A stretch of 64,000 bases of DNA from Saccharothrix luteola (GCF_020859565.1 NZ_JAJHUO010000021.1:1-64000); one strand, 5' to 3'. Positions 16,321 through 24,394 are shown, numbered from the stretch's first letter. A program made the numbers and translations. The notes: generated by a model from the sequence alone, not told the origin.

Positions 16321-16561
16321 GCGCGAGGGCTCCCGGCCGGGCGCGGACGTGAGCCCCGCTCACCGATCGACATGATTCCGAATGGCTGCGGAATACCCAT
16401 CGGCCACCTATCCGAGAAATGCGGAATGGGCCAATCCGGTCACTACCGTGGATACGGGTAACACCGCGGGTATGCCACCGATAGTACCGGCGAGGTTCCA
16501 CCGAGCGGAGCTAGGTCGCCGGAGCGACCGCAAGGACAATGGTGGCGGGCCGGGAGGCAGC
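16321..16561. other. Gene-free stretch before the membrane-protein pair
   Basis: No supported gene lies here. Base composition is lower in GC between about 16370 and 16480, where a promoter for the downstream leader ORF and membrane protein is expected, but no confident -35/-10 pair can be named. A 74-codon open frame crosses it, ending at 16606; only its last 14 codons, which follow a ribosome-binding site, are listed as a leader ORF. Confidence 0.45.
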
Positions 16562-16606
16562 ATGAGTCGCGATCACCGTGACGCGCACGGCAGGTGCGGG
16601 CGATGA
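16562..16606 (+). CDS. 14-residue leader ORF overlapping the membrane-protein start
   Basis: GGGAGG (16552-16557) is spaced 4 nt from an ATG that opens MSRDHRDAHGRCGR, ending in TGA at 16604-16606. The ATG of the large membrane protein is at 16603, so stop and start overlap (ATGA). The upstream site is clearly stronger than anything before 16603, which suggests the main protein is made by re-initiation. The single Cys recalls Cys-containing leader peptides in actinobacteria, but one residue is weak evidence. Confidence 0.4.
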   Translation: MSRDHRDAHGRCGR

Positions 16607-18366
16607 GCGTCGCGACCGGGACGGGCACCGCCGAAGAGGTGCTCGACCCGGCCGAGAAGAAGCGCCTGCACGAACGCGGAGCTCTCCGCTTCGCGTTCGC
16701 CGTGACCATGGTCCTGTCCTTTTCCTCGGTTGTCGTGACCGCCAGCGGGTCATGGCAGTACGCGGAATCGCACTGGTACGTCTACCTCGGTTTCTCATTC
16801 TTCACGCTCATCTCCTCCACCGCGTGCCACGTGTTCATCTTCCAATTCCTGCCCACGCGCAAGCGGTTCAAGTCCGACATGCAGGTCGTGGACGCCGACT
16901 ACGACCGATTCCGGGATGAGAAGAGCGAGTTCAGCACTTCCCTCTCCGAAGCGCAGCTGCCGATGTTCGTCGACTCGCTGATCAACCCGAAAGCGACCCG
17001 CGGCCGGATCATCGAGGAGATCCGGCCGATCCGCCGGGTCCTCCACCAGTCCGTCTCCACGACGGTGAAGTCCGCCGACGCCGACGTCGACGTCATCTAC
17101 CCGCTGATGACCCCTCAGAAGGGGTCGCTGCAGGACCACCTCGTGCTGCGGATCAACGGGGACGACACGGCCGCCACGTTGACCTACCACGAGTACCTCG
17201 TCCTCATGGCGAGCATGCTCCGCGCGCTGGTCGCGGCGCCGAAGCTCAAGGTGAGCCAGGCCGACTGCGATCGGCTGGACACCATCACCGCCAAGGCGTT
17301 CGGCCACATCGCCAGGCGCGGCCGGATCGAATCCGCCCAGGCGAGGGATCTCGCGGAGTGCGTCTCCGAGATCGAGCGGATCGCGACGAGGCTGAAGGAC
17401 GACCAGCCCGGGCAAGCCGATGACGAAGTGGAACTGCTCAGGCTGACCGTGGGCCTGATCACGAAGATGGCCGGCAACTACGCCATCGTCGTGGTGCTGC
17501 CGCACGACGTGTTCCAAGGCGGCCGGGCCATCGTGACGTACCAGCGGTACATCATCCCGCAACTCGTCCGCGCCCCGGTCAGGCAGTTCGCGCGATACCT
17601 CCGCGATCGCGCCCGAATGCTGCTGGGCACCCGGCCCATCAGCCTCGAGATCCAGCTGAACAACGCCGCGCTCGCCCGCTCCTACCACCTCAACGTGTTC
17701 GCCCCGGACGGCATGCACCTGGGCGAACAGGAGCTGATCAACGGAAACGGCCGGTTCAGCTCGCGCAACGAGGCGCGCAAGCCCTCCGATCCCTACAAGC
17801 GCTTCCGCAAGCGCCTCGGCCAGGGGTACCTGCACCTGTACCTGCGGTCCATCCCGGCCGACCTCGCCGACAACCTCCGAGTGCGGATGCGCTTCTACGA
17901 GACCCCGCCCGGATCCATGGCCCCGACGATGATGGCGGCGCTCGCGAGCTTCGCGTTGATCTACATCGCGGGCGCGGTGATCTCGGCCGCGAACAAGACG
18001 TTCGACAGCGACTTCCCGGCGCTCGTCCTCGCGTTCCCCGCGCTGGCCGCGGCGTTCGTGGGATTCGACAAAGGCGCCGGCCAACTGCTCGGCGGCACCT
18101 TGGCGTCACGCGCGTCGTCCCTGACGACGATCATCGTCTCGCTACTGGCGAGCGGTCTGTACATGGCGCAGACGGCGGACGAGATGACCATGAAGTCAGC
18201 GTTCGAGCTGATGCTGATCGACAGCACCTGGTGGCAGGTGCTCGCATCCTTGGCCTTGCTGAACTTCACGGTTTCTTCATTCGTCTGGGTGACAAGGACG
18301 TACAGCTACTACTGGCTCGCCTCGCGCGAGACGGGCGAGAACACCGGATGGGACGGTCACCGATGA
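16603..18366 (+). CDS. Unrecognised six-TM membrane protein with large soluble core
   Basis: No family was recognised. The 587-residue product has two hydrophobic segments near residues 28-47 and 57-80, a soluble region of about 350 residues, and four more segments from about 440 to 565 before a short hydrophilic tail. The soluble part includes an Arg/Lys-rich stretch after TM2 (LPTRKRFK), a possible beta-rich part (RSYHLNVFAPDGMHLGEQEL) and a Pro-Gly turn (YETPPGSMAPTMM) leading into TM3. No catalytic motif was seen. Its stop overlaps the start of the 140-residue downstream gene (ATGA), so the two probably act together. Confidence 0.75.
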   Translation: MSVATGTGTAEEVLDPAEKKRLHERGALRFAFAVTMVLSFSSVVVTASGSWQYAESHWYVYLGFSFFTLISSTACHVFIFQFLPTRKRFKSDMQVVDADYDRFRDEKSEFSTSLSEAQLPMFVDSLINPKATRGRIIEEIRPIRRVLHQSVSTTVKSADADVDVIYPLMTPQKGSLQDHLVLRINGDDTAATLTYHEYLVLMASMLRALVAAPKLKVSQADCDRLDTITAKAFGHIARRGRIESAQARDLAECVSEIERIATRLKDDQPGQADDEVELLRLTVGLITKMAGNYAIVVVLPHDVFQGGRAIVTYQRYIIPQLVRAPVRQFARYLRDRARMLLGTRPISLEIQLNNAALARSYHLNVFAPDGMHLGEQELINGNGRFSSRNEARKPSDPYKRFRKRLGQGYLHLYLRSIPADLADNLRVRMRFYETPPGSMAPTMMAALASFALIYIAGAVISAANKTFDSDFPALVLAFPALAAAFVGFDKGAGQLLGGTLASRASSLTTIIVSLLASGLYMAQTADEMTMKSAFELMLIDSTWWQVLASLALLNFTVSSFVWVTRTYSYYWLASRETGENTGWDGHR

Positions 18367-18785
18367 GTTTGACCAGCGACCAGCGCATTGACCCGGGCTC
18401 ACAGTTACCCCATACTCCGACCATGCCGGGCGACGGGTTACGCGACGGGTCGGGACACGATCTCGGCGCGGGTTTGCTCGGCAAGCTCCTGCGTCTGCTC
18501 GAAAGGCTTTCCTCGCGAGCCGCGCACTCCGATTCCGAATCGAAGTGGTCGGTGTACACGGGTGAAGGACGGGCCACCGCCGCGGGCAACGAGTGGATTC
18601 AGAACATCGATGTGGAAAGGTTGCTCCGGCGGCCCGTCGCCCGAGCGGCGTTCGCCGCGACCGTGGCGATCAACAATCAGCCCGAGGCCACCGGCGAGGC
18701 CGGCGAGGCGGCGTTGCTGGAGGAGTACCGGCGACAGTTGCGCCGCATACAGGACGAAGATCGCGCCAACCGCCCGTCCACCTGA
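18363..18785 (+). CDS. Small soluble partner of the six-TM protein (unknown)
   Basis: A 140-residue protein of unknown family. The ATG at 18363 overlaps the upstream stop (ATGA), indicating translational coupling. It has no signal peptide or membrane segment. The first 35 residues are Gly/Pro/Asp-rich and probably flexible. Residues 38-60 (LLGKLLRLLERLSSRAAHS) form a likely amphipathic helix, and a second helical part ends EYRRQLRRIQDEDRANRP. An open frame extends 44 codons upstream into the membrane-protein gene but is not supported as a start. Confidence 0.7.
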   Translation: MSLTSDQRIDPGSQLPHTPTMPGDGLRDGSGHDLGAGLLGKLLRLLERLSSRAAHSDSESKWSVYTGEGRATAAGNEWIQNIDVERLLRRPVARAAFAATVAINNQPEATGEAGEAALLEEYRRQLRRIQDEDRANRPST

Positions 18786-18832
18786 ACCGTCGTCATCGGA
18801 TCGGCCCACTACTCGGCCGGCGGCGATAGGCC

Positions 18833-19474
18833 TCACGTCACGCGGAAGATCACCGGGTTGCTCGCCTTGCCCGCCACGACCGCCGTGAGCAGGTAGTCGC
18901 CCGCACCCAGCCTGGAGTGCTTGCGGCAGCCCGGTTCCGACGTGCCGCCCGTCCACCGCAGGCCGTAGGCGAACCGCTCACCCGGCCGCATCACGCGCAC
19001 CTCGGACCCCTGGGTGGCGAAGCAGTCGTTGCTCGACCACAGCCGCGTCGCGCCGTCCACGCTCGTCACGACGAGCTCGCGCACCTGCCGCCCGATCTCC
19101 TTCGCGCACGGCAGCGGGCCGGTGTTGGAGATGGCGATGGTGAACTCCACGGGGCGCCCGGCGGGAGCCGAGGGGTTGTCCACCTCGGCCACCACGGCCA
19201 CCTGCGCGTCGTCGCACGGCGGTGGCGGCCCCGGCGGCAACGTGGGAGGCGGAGGCGGAGGCGTCGTCGAGGACGACGAGGTGACCACCGGCGTCGCGGG
19301 CGGCTCCGGCGGGCGGGACGACGGCTGGGCGGCCACCGGCGCCTGCTCGCCTCGCCCGATCAGGACGCCGACCAGCCAGACCGCGAGCACCAGCGCCACC
19401 ACCGCCCCGGCGACCGCGAGCGCGCGCCGCCGCCAGTACACCGACCGCGGGTGCGGGCCTGTGTGCTCGGTCAC
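18833..19474 (-). CDS. Membrane-anchored extracytoplasmic protein (Rv3587c-like position)
   Basis: A 213-residue protein with a short Arg-rich cytoplasmic N-terminus, one membrane helix at about 19-42 and a Pro/Ser/Thr-rich spacer (poly-Pro around residues 70-85). A C-terminal beta-type domain of about 125 residues has four cysteines. It lies divergent from the carbonic anhydrase gene, exactly as Rv3587c lies beside canB in M. tuberculosis. No enzyme motif is visible; a surface adhesion or binding role is possible but not shown. Confidence 0.8.
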   Translation of the reverse strand: MTEHTGPHPRSVYWRRRALAVAGAVVALVLAVWLVGVLIGRGEQAPVAAQPSSRPPEPPATPVVTSSSSTTPPPPPPTLPPGPPPPCDDAQVAVVAEVDNPSAPAGRPVEFTIAISNTGPLPCAKEIGRQVRELVVTSVDGATRLWSSNDCFATQGSEVRVMRPGERFAYGLRWTGGTSEPGCRKHSRLGAGDYLLTAVVAGKASNPVIFRVT

Positions 19475-19613
19475 GCGGTCGAAGGTAGCCGGGTCGCGTG
19501 GAATTGCCGGGGAAGCATCGGTCCCCCGATGAGGTGAACGTGAGGTTCGCCCGATTCACTTGCCCGCCATCCGGGAGGCAGGTTCCAATCCCAGGGAACA
19601 ACGGAGGTGTGCG

Positions 19614-20105
19614 ATGACCGCGATCGACGAGCTGCTCCACCGCAACGCCGAACTGGGCAACGTGGTCCCCGGCGACCGTTCCTCGCCGAAGCCCTCGATG
19701 CAAGTGACGATCCTGACCTGCATGGACTCCCGCATCCGGGTGTTCGAGATCTTCGGCCTCAAGCAGGGTGAGGCGCACGTGCTGCGCAACGCGGGCGGTG
19801 TGGTGACCGACGACATGATCCGCTCCCTGGCGCTGAGCCAGCGCAAGCTCGGCACCCGCGAGGTGCTGCTGGTGCACCACACGAACTGCGGCCTGCAACT
19901 GGTCACCGAGGACGAGTTCAAGGACGAGCTGGAGGAGGCCTCGGGGATGCGCCCGCCGTGGTCGGTGGAGGCGTTCCGCGAGGTGAAGGACAGCGTGCGC
20001 GGCTCGATGAACCGGGTCCGCAACAGCCCTTACCTGCTGCACCGCGACCAGGTGCGCGGCTTCGTCTACGACGTGCACACCGGCGAGCTGACCGAAGTCG
20101 TCTGA
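19614..20105 (+). CDS. Beta-carbonic anhydrase (short, Rv1284-like class)
   Basis: A 163-residue zinc enzyme interconverting CO2 and bicarbonate. Zinc ligands and active-site residues are evident in CMDSR (Cys and Asp near residues 37-40) and HHTNCG (His and Cys near 90-95). The downstream 'RNAGG' region is typical of beta-class enzymes. GGAGG precedes the ATG by 6 nt; the open frame starts 18 codons earlier without support. Its position matches canB (Rv3588c), but length and wording resemble Rv1284 (CanA) more. Confidence 0.93.
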   Translation: MTAIDELLHRNAELGNVVPGDRSSPKPSMQVTILTCMDSRIRVFEIFGLKQGEAHVLRNAGGVVTDDMIRSLALSQRKLGTREVLLVHHTNCGLQLVTEDEFKDELEEASGMRPPWSVEAFREVKDSVRGSMNRVRNSPYLLHRDQVRGFVYDVHTGELTEVV

Positions 20106-20178
20106 CCGAAGTCGTCCGGCCGGAGTCGCCCGAACCGGAAGTGGGCGGCGAACCGGTCGTGGAAGACTGTGCGGCGCT

Positions 20179-21054
20179 ATGAGCCTGGACGCCGAGCTCC
20201 TCCTCGACTGGTTCGCCGACACCGCCCGCGACCTGCCCTGGCGACGGCCGGAGTGCACGGCGTGGGGCGTGCTGGTCAGCGAGATCATGCTGCAGCAGAC
20301 CCCGGTCGCGCGGGTCGAACCCATCTGGCACGAGTGGCTGGCCCGCTGGCCGACGCCGTCGGCGATGGCCGCGGCGAGCCAGGGCGAGGTGGTGCGCGCC
20401 TGGGGCAAGCTGGGCTACCCGCGCCGCGCCCTCCGGCTGCACGCCGCCGCGCAGGCCATCGCCGAGCAGCACGACGACGTCGTCCCGAGCGACGTGGACA
20501 CCCTCCTCGCCCTGCCGGGCATCGGCGCGTACACGGCGCGGGCCGTCGCGGCGTTCGCCTACGGGCAGCGGTGCCCGGTGGTCGACACGAACGTCCGCCG
20601 CGTCGTGGCACGGGCCGTGCACGGCGCGGGCGACGCCGGTCCGCCGTCCACCACCAAGGACATGAAGGACGTCGAAGCCCTCCTCCCCGAAGAGGAGGCG
20701 CGCGCCGCCGTCTACTCCGCCGCCCTGATGGAGCTGGGCGCGCTCGTCTGCACGGCACGCGCGCCCAAGTGCGCCGACTGCCCCGTGTTCGACGCGTGCG
20801 CGTGGCAGCTCAACGGCCGCCCCGCGTACGACGGCCCGGCCAAGGTCGTGCAGAAGTTCGCGGGCACCGACCGGCAGGTGCGCGGCCTGCTGCTGGACGT
20901 GCTGCGCGGCACCAGCGAACCCGTGGCGAAGACCCGGCTCGACGTGGTCTGGTCGGACGCGGGCCAGCGGGACCGGTGCCTGCACTCGCTGCTCGTCGAC
21001 GGCCTGGTCGAGCAGACGCACGAGGGCCTGTTCGCGCTGCCCGGGGAGCACTGA
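20179..21054 (+). CDS. mutY: A/G-specific adenine glycosylase
   Basis: A 291-residue base-excision repair enzyme that removes adenine mispaired with 8-oxoguanine. Near residues 110-125 is the helix-hairpin-helix LPGIGAYTARAV, and the catalytic Asp lies in PVVDTNVRRV. A [4Fe-4S] ligand set C-x6-C-x2-C-x5-C (CTARAPKCADCPVFDAC) sits near residues 192-208. The early QQT motif (EIMLQQTPVARV) is intact. The C-terminal MutT-like domain is short, as in actinobacterial MutY. It is followed 3 bp later by a 2H phosphoesterase gene. Confidence 0.95.
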   Translation: MSLDAELLLDWFADTARDLPWRRPECTAWGVLVSEIMLQQTPVARVEPIWHEWLARWPTPSAMAAASQGEVVRAWGKLGYPRRALRLHAAAQAIAEQHDDVVPSDVDTLLALPGIGAYTARAVAAFAYGQRCPVVDTNVRRVVARAVHGAGDAGPPSTTKDMKDVEALLPEEEARAAVYSAALMELGALVCTARAPKCADCPVFDACAWQLNGRPAYDGPAKVVQKFAGTDRQVRGLLLDVLRGTSEPVAKTRLDVVWSDAGQRDRCLHSLLVDGLVEQTHEGLFALPGEH

Positions 21055-21057
21055 CCC

Positions 21058-21555
21058 GTGCACGCGCTCGTGGTGTTCTTCGACGCCGAGGCCGACGAGG
21101 CCGTGCGGTCGCTGTGGCGGCGGATCGGCGCGAGGTCCGGGCTGCCGCCGCACCTGACCTACGCGGCGGCGGGCACGATCGGGCCGAAGGTGCGCGCCGA
21201 GCTGCGCGAGGACCTGTCCCGGCTGTGGCTGCCCGACGTCTGGCTGCACACCCTCAGCGCCACGGGGAACACCCTCCAGCTCGGCGCGGTCGTCGACGCC
21301 GAGCTGCTGGCCGTGCACTCGGCCGTGCACGACGTCCTCGCGGGCCGCGTGAAGCACCCCGACGCCGAGCACCTGCCGGGCAACTGGGTGCCGCACTGCA
21401 CGCTGGTCGACGGCGAGGACGCCGACGTGAAGGCCGCGTTCGCCGAGCTGCACCCGATCACGCCGATCCGCGCCAAGACCCGCGAGATGGCGATCGTGGA
21501 CACTCAGACGGGGTCGATCGACCCGCTCAGGAACGCCTCCACCGCGCCCCGGTAG
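21058..21555 (+). CDS. 2H phosphoesterase (2'-5' RNA ligase family)
   Basis: A 165-residue protein with two HxTx motifs, HLTY near residue 32 and HCTL near residue 118, the signature of the 2H phosphoesterase superfamily (LigT/ThpR, cyclic phosphodiesterases). It probably opens 2',3'-cyclic phosphates or similar RNA-derived ends; the substrate is not known. Its GTG lies 3 bp after mutY, so the two are likely cotranscribed. The last 52 bp overlap the 3' end of the convergent hydrolase gene. Confidence 0.8.
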   Translation: MHALVVFFDAEADEAVRSLWRRIGARSGLPPHLTYAAAGTIGPKVRAELREDLSRLWLPDVWLHTLSATGNTLQLGAVVDAELLAVHSAVHDVLAGRVKHPDAEHLPGNWVPHCTLVDGEDADVKAAFAELHPITPIRAKTREMAIVDTQTGSIDPLRNASTAPR

Positions 21556-22250
21556 ACCTCCGGCGCCTCGTCGTGCACGACGTGCCCGGACTCCGGCACC
21601 ACCAGGTGCGTGGCCCCGGTCCGCCGCGCCACCTCGGCCATCTGCCCGGCGCGCAGCCCGCCGCGACCCGCCTCGACGACGAGCATCGGGCACCGGATCG
21701 CGTCCACGTGATCCCAGTACGCCCGCTCGCCCCACTCGGCGGCGATCTCGTACAGGTCGGGCAGGTGCGCGATGAGGTGCCAGCCGTCCTCGCGCTCCTC
21801 GAACATCTCCTCCACCCGCGGCACGTCCACGACCGTCCGCACGTGCGCCAGGGACTCGAACGCCGGCGGCCACGAGTCGAAGTACCACTTCCACTCCTCC
21901 ACCGTGCGGCCTCGGTTGTCCGGCACCACGTCCTCGGCCACGACCGCGCGCACCAGGTCGGGCCGGGTCGCGGCGAGCGCCCACGCGTGCAGCCCGCCCA
22001 TCGAGTGCCCGATCACCACGGCGGGCGCGAGGTCGTGCCGCTCGATCACCTCGGCCGCGTCGGCGACGAAGTCCTCCGTCCGGTACGGCCCCCGCACCGG
22101 GTTGCGGCCGTGCCCCCGCGCGTCCGGGGCGACCACGCGCCCGTACGGCTTGAGCCACTGCGCCACGGTCCACCACGTGCTCGCCCGGCTCATCAGGCCG
22201 TGGAGCAGCAGGATGCCCTGCCCCGATCCCCCGAACTCCGCAACGCTCAT
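21504..22250 (-). CDS. Alpha/beta hydrolase (Rv3591c-like)
   Basis: A 248-residue alpha/beta-hydrolase. The oxyanion region LLLHGLMS follows the first strand; the nucleophile elbow is GHSMGG near residue 95, and the catalytic His is in ESGHVVHDE near residue 228. Substrate unknown. It occupies the Rv3591c position of the mycobacterial order. The start lies 17 bp from the divergent M1 peptidase start, with a CATGAT hexamer 6 nt upstream, implying a leaderless message. Its 3' end overlaps the convergent 2H phosphoesterase gene by 52 bp. Confidence 0.88.
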   Translation of the reverse strand: MSVAEFGGSGQGILLLHGLMSRASTWWTVAQWLKPYGRVVAPDARGHGRNPVRGPYRTEDFVADAAEVIERHDLAPAVVIGHSMGGLHAWALAATRPDLVRAVVAEDVVPDNRGRTVEEWKWYFDSWPPAFESLAHVRTVVDVPRVEEMFEEREDGWHLIAHLPDLYEIAAEWGERAYWDHVDAIRCPMLVVEAGRGGLRAGQMAEVARRTGATHLVVPESGHVVHDEAPEVYRGAVEAFLSGSIDPV

Positions 22251-22255
22251 GCGTG

Positions 22256-22262
22256 CATCATG
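22256..22262. promoter_or_regulatory. Overlapping divergent leaderless -10 elements
   Basis: On the plus strand CATCAT (22256-22261) ends 6 nt before the M1 ATG at 22268; on the minus strand CATGAT (22262-22257) ends 6 nt before the hydrolase ATG at 22250. The two hexamers overlap by five bases, so only one polymerase can bind at a time. Both lack ribosome-binding sites. Confidence 0.45.
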
Positions 22263-22267
22263 TCGGC

Positions 22268-23740
22268 ATGGCCATCAGTCCCAAGGCGCGCCCGTACCTG
22301 ATCGTCGTCATCGTGGTGCTGGTGGTGGCCGGGATCGTGGTGGCCAGGCTGCCGAGGGACCAGCCGACCGCGACGCCGACGACGCCGCCCGCGACCACCC
22401 CTCCCGTGGTGAACGCGGAGGGCGGCGACGGCGCGGGCGACGCGTACTACCCGCAGGACGGCAACACCGGCTACGACGTCCGCGCGTACGACGTGTCGGT
22501 CACCTACGACCCGGCGACCAAGCGGCTGGACGGGGTCGCGAAGATCACCGCCAGGGCGACCGCCGACCTGTCCCGGTTCAACCTCGACCTGTACGCGCTG
22601 AAGGTCTCCGGCGTCGACGTGCGCGACCAGGCGGCCGACTACCGCCAGGAGGGCGACCACGAGCTGGTCGTCACGCCCGGAGCGCCCCTGGCGAACGGCG
22701 AGGAGTTCACGACCACCGTCCGGTACGGCGGCGAGCCGACCGTGTTCGAAGACCGCGCGCTGGGCCGCAGCGGTTGGCAGACCTCCTCGTCCGGTGGGGC
22801 GTTCGCGGCGGGTGAGCCGCACTCGGCGACCACCTGGTTCCCCGCCAACGACACACCGCGCGACAAGGCGTCGTTCGCGCTGACCGCACGCGTGCCGGAG
22901 GGCTGGTCGGTGATCTCCAACGGCGTCGAGGGCGGCTCCACCACCGCCGACGGCTGGACGTCGTTCCGCTGGGTCGCCGAGCAGCCCATGGCCACCTACC
23001 TGACCACGATCGCGATCGACCGGTGGACCGTCGAGCGGTCGACGCTGCCCGACGGCACGCCCGTGGTGGACGCCTACGCGCCGGGCGCGGAGGCCGGCAG
23101 GCGGCACCAGGAGCGGCTGCCCGAGGTGCTCGCGTTCCTGTCGGAGAAGTTCGGGCCCTACCCGTTCTCCTCGGCGGGCGGGATCTTCCTGGCCGACGAC
23201 ATCGGCTTCTCGCTGGAGACCCAGACCCGGCCCATCTACGCGGGCTGGGCCGACCTCGACACCGTCGTGCACGAGCAGGCGCACCAGTGGTTCGGCGACT
23301 CGGTGAGCCTGGAGAACTGGGCCGACATCTGCCTGAACGAGTGCTTCGCCTCCTACGCCCAGTGGCTGTGGGCGGAGGCCAAGCAGGGCGTCGACCTGGA
23401 CGACCGCTACCTCGCCGAGGTCGAGCGGGTCGCCGACCGCGAGACGTACTGGGGCCGCAAGCTCTACGACATGGGTCGAGGCAACGAGTTCCGCGGCGTC
23501 TACGACAAGGGGCAGCTCGCCCTGCACGCGTTGCGCCGCCAGATCGGCGACCCGGCGTTCGACCGCGTGGTCAAGGACTGGACGGCGGCGAACCGGGACG
23601 GCAACGCGTCGTGGCCGGAGTTCGAGGCGCACGTGGAGCAGGTGTCGGGGCAGGACCTGGACGCGTTCTTCACCGCGTGGTTCCGCGGCGACGAGGCGCC
23701 CGCCGACGAGTTCCTGTACCCGGGTCCGCTGCGCAGGTGA
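22268..23740 (+). CDS. Membrane-anchored M1 family metallopeptidase
   Basis: A 490-residue zinc aminopeptidase-like protein. An N-terminal membrane anchor (about residues 9-30) is followed by a Thr/Pro-rich spacer, an N-terminal beta domain and the gluzincin catalytic domain. The zinc motif is HEQAHQWFGD near residues 334-343, with the third ligand Glu in NECFASY about 18 residues later. The usual GAMEN exopeptidase loop is replaced by SLETQTRP, as in many bacterial M1 proteins. ATG at 22268 is preferred over 22253, which lies inside the promoter. Confidence 0.9.
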   Translation: MAISPKARPYLIVVIVVLVVAGIVVARLPRDQPTATPTTPPATTPPVVNAEGGDGAGDAYYPQDGNTGYDVRAYDVSVTYDPATKRLDGVAKITARATADLSRFNLDLYALKVSGVDVRDQAADYRQEGDHELVVTPGAPLANGEEFTTTVRYGGEPTVFEDRALGRSGWQTSSSGGAFAAGEPHSATTWFPANDTPRDKASFALTARVPEGWSVISNGVEGGSTTADGWTSFRWVAEQPMATYLTTIAIDRWTVERSTLPDGTPVVDAYAPGAEAGRRHQERLPEVLAFLSEKFGPYPFSSAGGIFLADDIGFSLETQTRPIYAGWADLDTVVHEQAHQWFGDSVSLENWADICLNECFASYAQWLWAEAKQGVDLDDRYLAEVERVADRETYWGRKLYDMGRGNEFRGVYDKGQLALHALRRQIGDPAFDRVVKDWTAANRDGNASWPEFEAHVEQVSGQDLDAFFTAWFRGDEAPADEFLYPGPLRR

Positions 23741-23767
23741 CTCCCCTGACCGGCTCGTGAAACTGGC

Positions 23768-23773
23768 TACAGT
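23768..23773 (+). promoter_or_regulatory. Leaderless -10 element (TACAGT) of the CGNR gene
   Basis: TACAGT ends 6 nt before the ATG at 23780 and no ribosome-binding site is present. Confidence 0.55.
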
Positions 23774-23779
23774 GGTTAC

Positions 23780-24391
23780 ATGGCGACGTGGACGAGGACG
23801 CTGACGCGCCCGGACGGGCAGAGCTTCCGCTTCGACCCCGGCAGCTTCGCGATGGAACTGCTGGTCAGCGGCGGCCCGGGCGAGCTGCGGGTGTTCGAGG
23901 CGCTGCACCGGCCGGACGACCTGGCCGCGTGGCTGGTCGACTCGCGCCTCGCCGCGACCGCGCCGTTCACGGCGGCCGACGTGCGCGTCACCGAAGCCGA
24001 ACTGGTCGCGGTGAAGCGGCTGCGCGACGCGTTCTGGGGCGTCGCGCGGGCGATGGTCCGGGGCGCCGACCTGCCGGCGGAGGGCCTGGAGGTCTTGAAC
24101 GCGGCCACCGCCGAGACGCCGCGGCCCGTCGTCGACCCGCGCACGCGCGCGCTCACCTGGGCCCGGCCGATCACCGGCACGCAGGTGCTCGGCGCGGCGG
24201 CCCGTGACGCGGTCGAGCTCGTCGCGCACGGCGGTGTGCGCGCGTGCTCGGCGGCCGACTGCGGCCTGCTGTTCGTGGACGCCTCCCGGGCGGGCAACCG
24301 CCGCTGGTGCTCGATGGAGCGGTGCGGCAACAGGCACAAGGTCCGCGCGCACCGGGCCCGCCACGAGACGGAACCGGCCGCGGCGCAGTAA
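23780..24391 (+). CDS. CGNR zinc-finger regulator (ABATE domain)
   Basis: A 203-residue protein with an N-terminal stress-induced ABATE domain (residues about 15-140). The C-terminal CGNR zinc finger lies at about 152-195: CSAADCGLLFVDAS then RRWCSMERCGNRHKVRAHR, with four cysteines to bind zinc and the CGNR box. Such proteins are thought to be DNA-binding regulators. It is likely leaderless. Its stop lies 9 bp before the mhuD-like gene, which has its own -10-like hexamer across that stop. Confidence 0.87.
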   Translation: MATWTRTLTRPDGQSFRFDPGSFAMELLVSGGPGELRVFEALHRPDDLAAWLVDSRLAATAPFTAADVRVTEAELVAVKRLRDAFWGVARAMVRGADLPAEGLEVLNAATAETPRPVVDPRTRALTWARPITGTQVLGAAARDAVELVAHGGVRACSAADCGLLFVDASRAGNRRWCSMERCGNRHKVRAHRARHETEPAAAQ

Positions 24392-24394
24392 CGT
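24389..24394 (+). promoter_or_regulatory. Leaderless -10 element (TAACGT) of the mhuD-like gene
   Basis: TAACGT, whose TAA is the stop codon of the CGNR gene, ends 6 nt before the ATG at 24401. The ATG has no ribosome-binding site. Confidence 0.45.
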
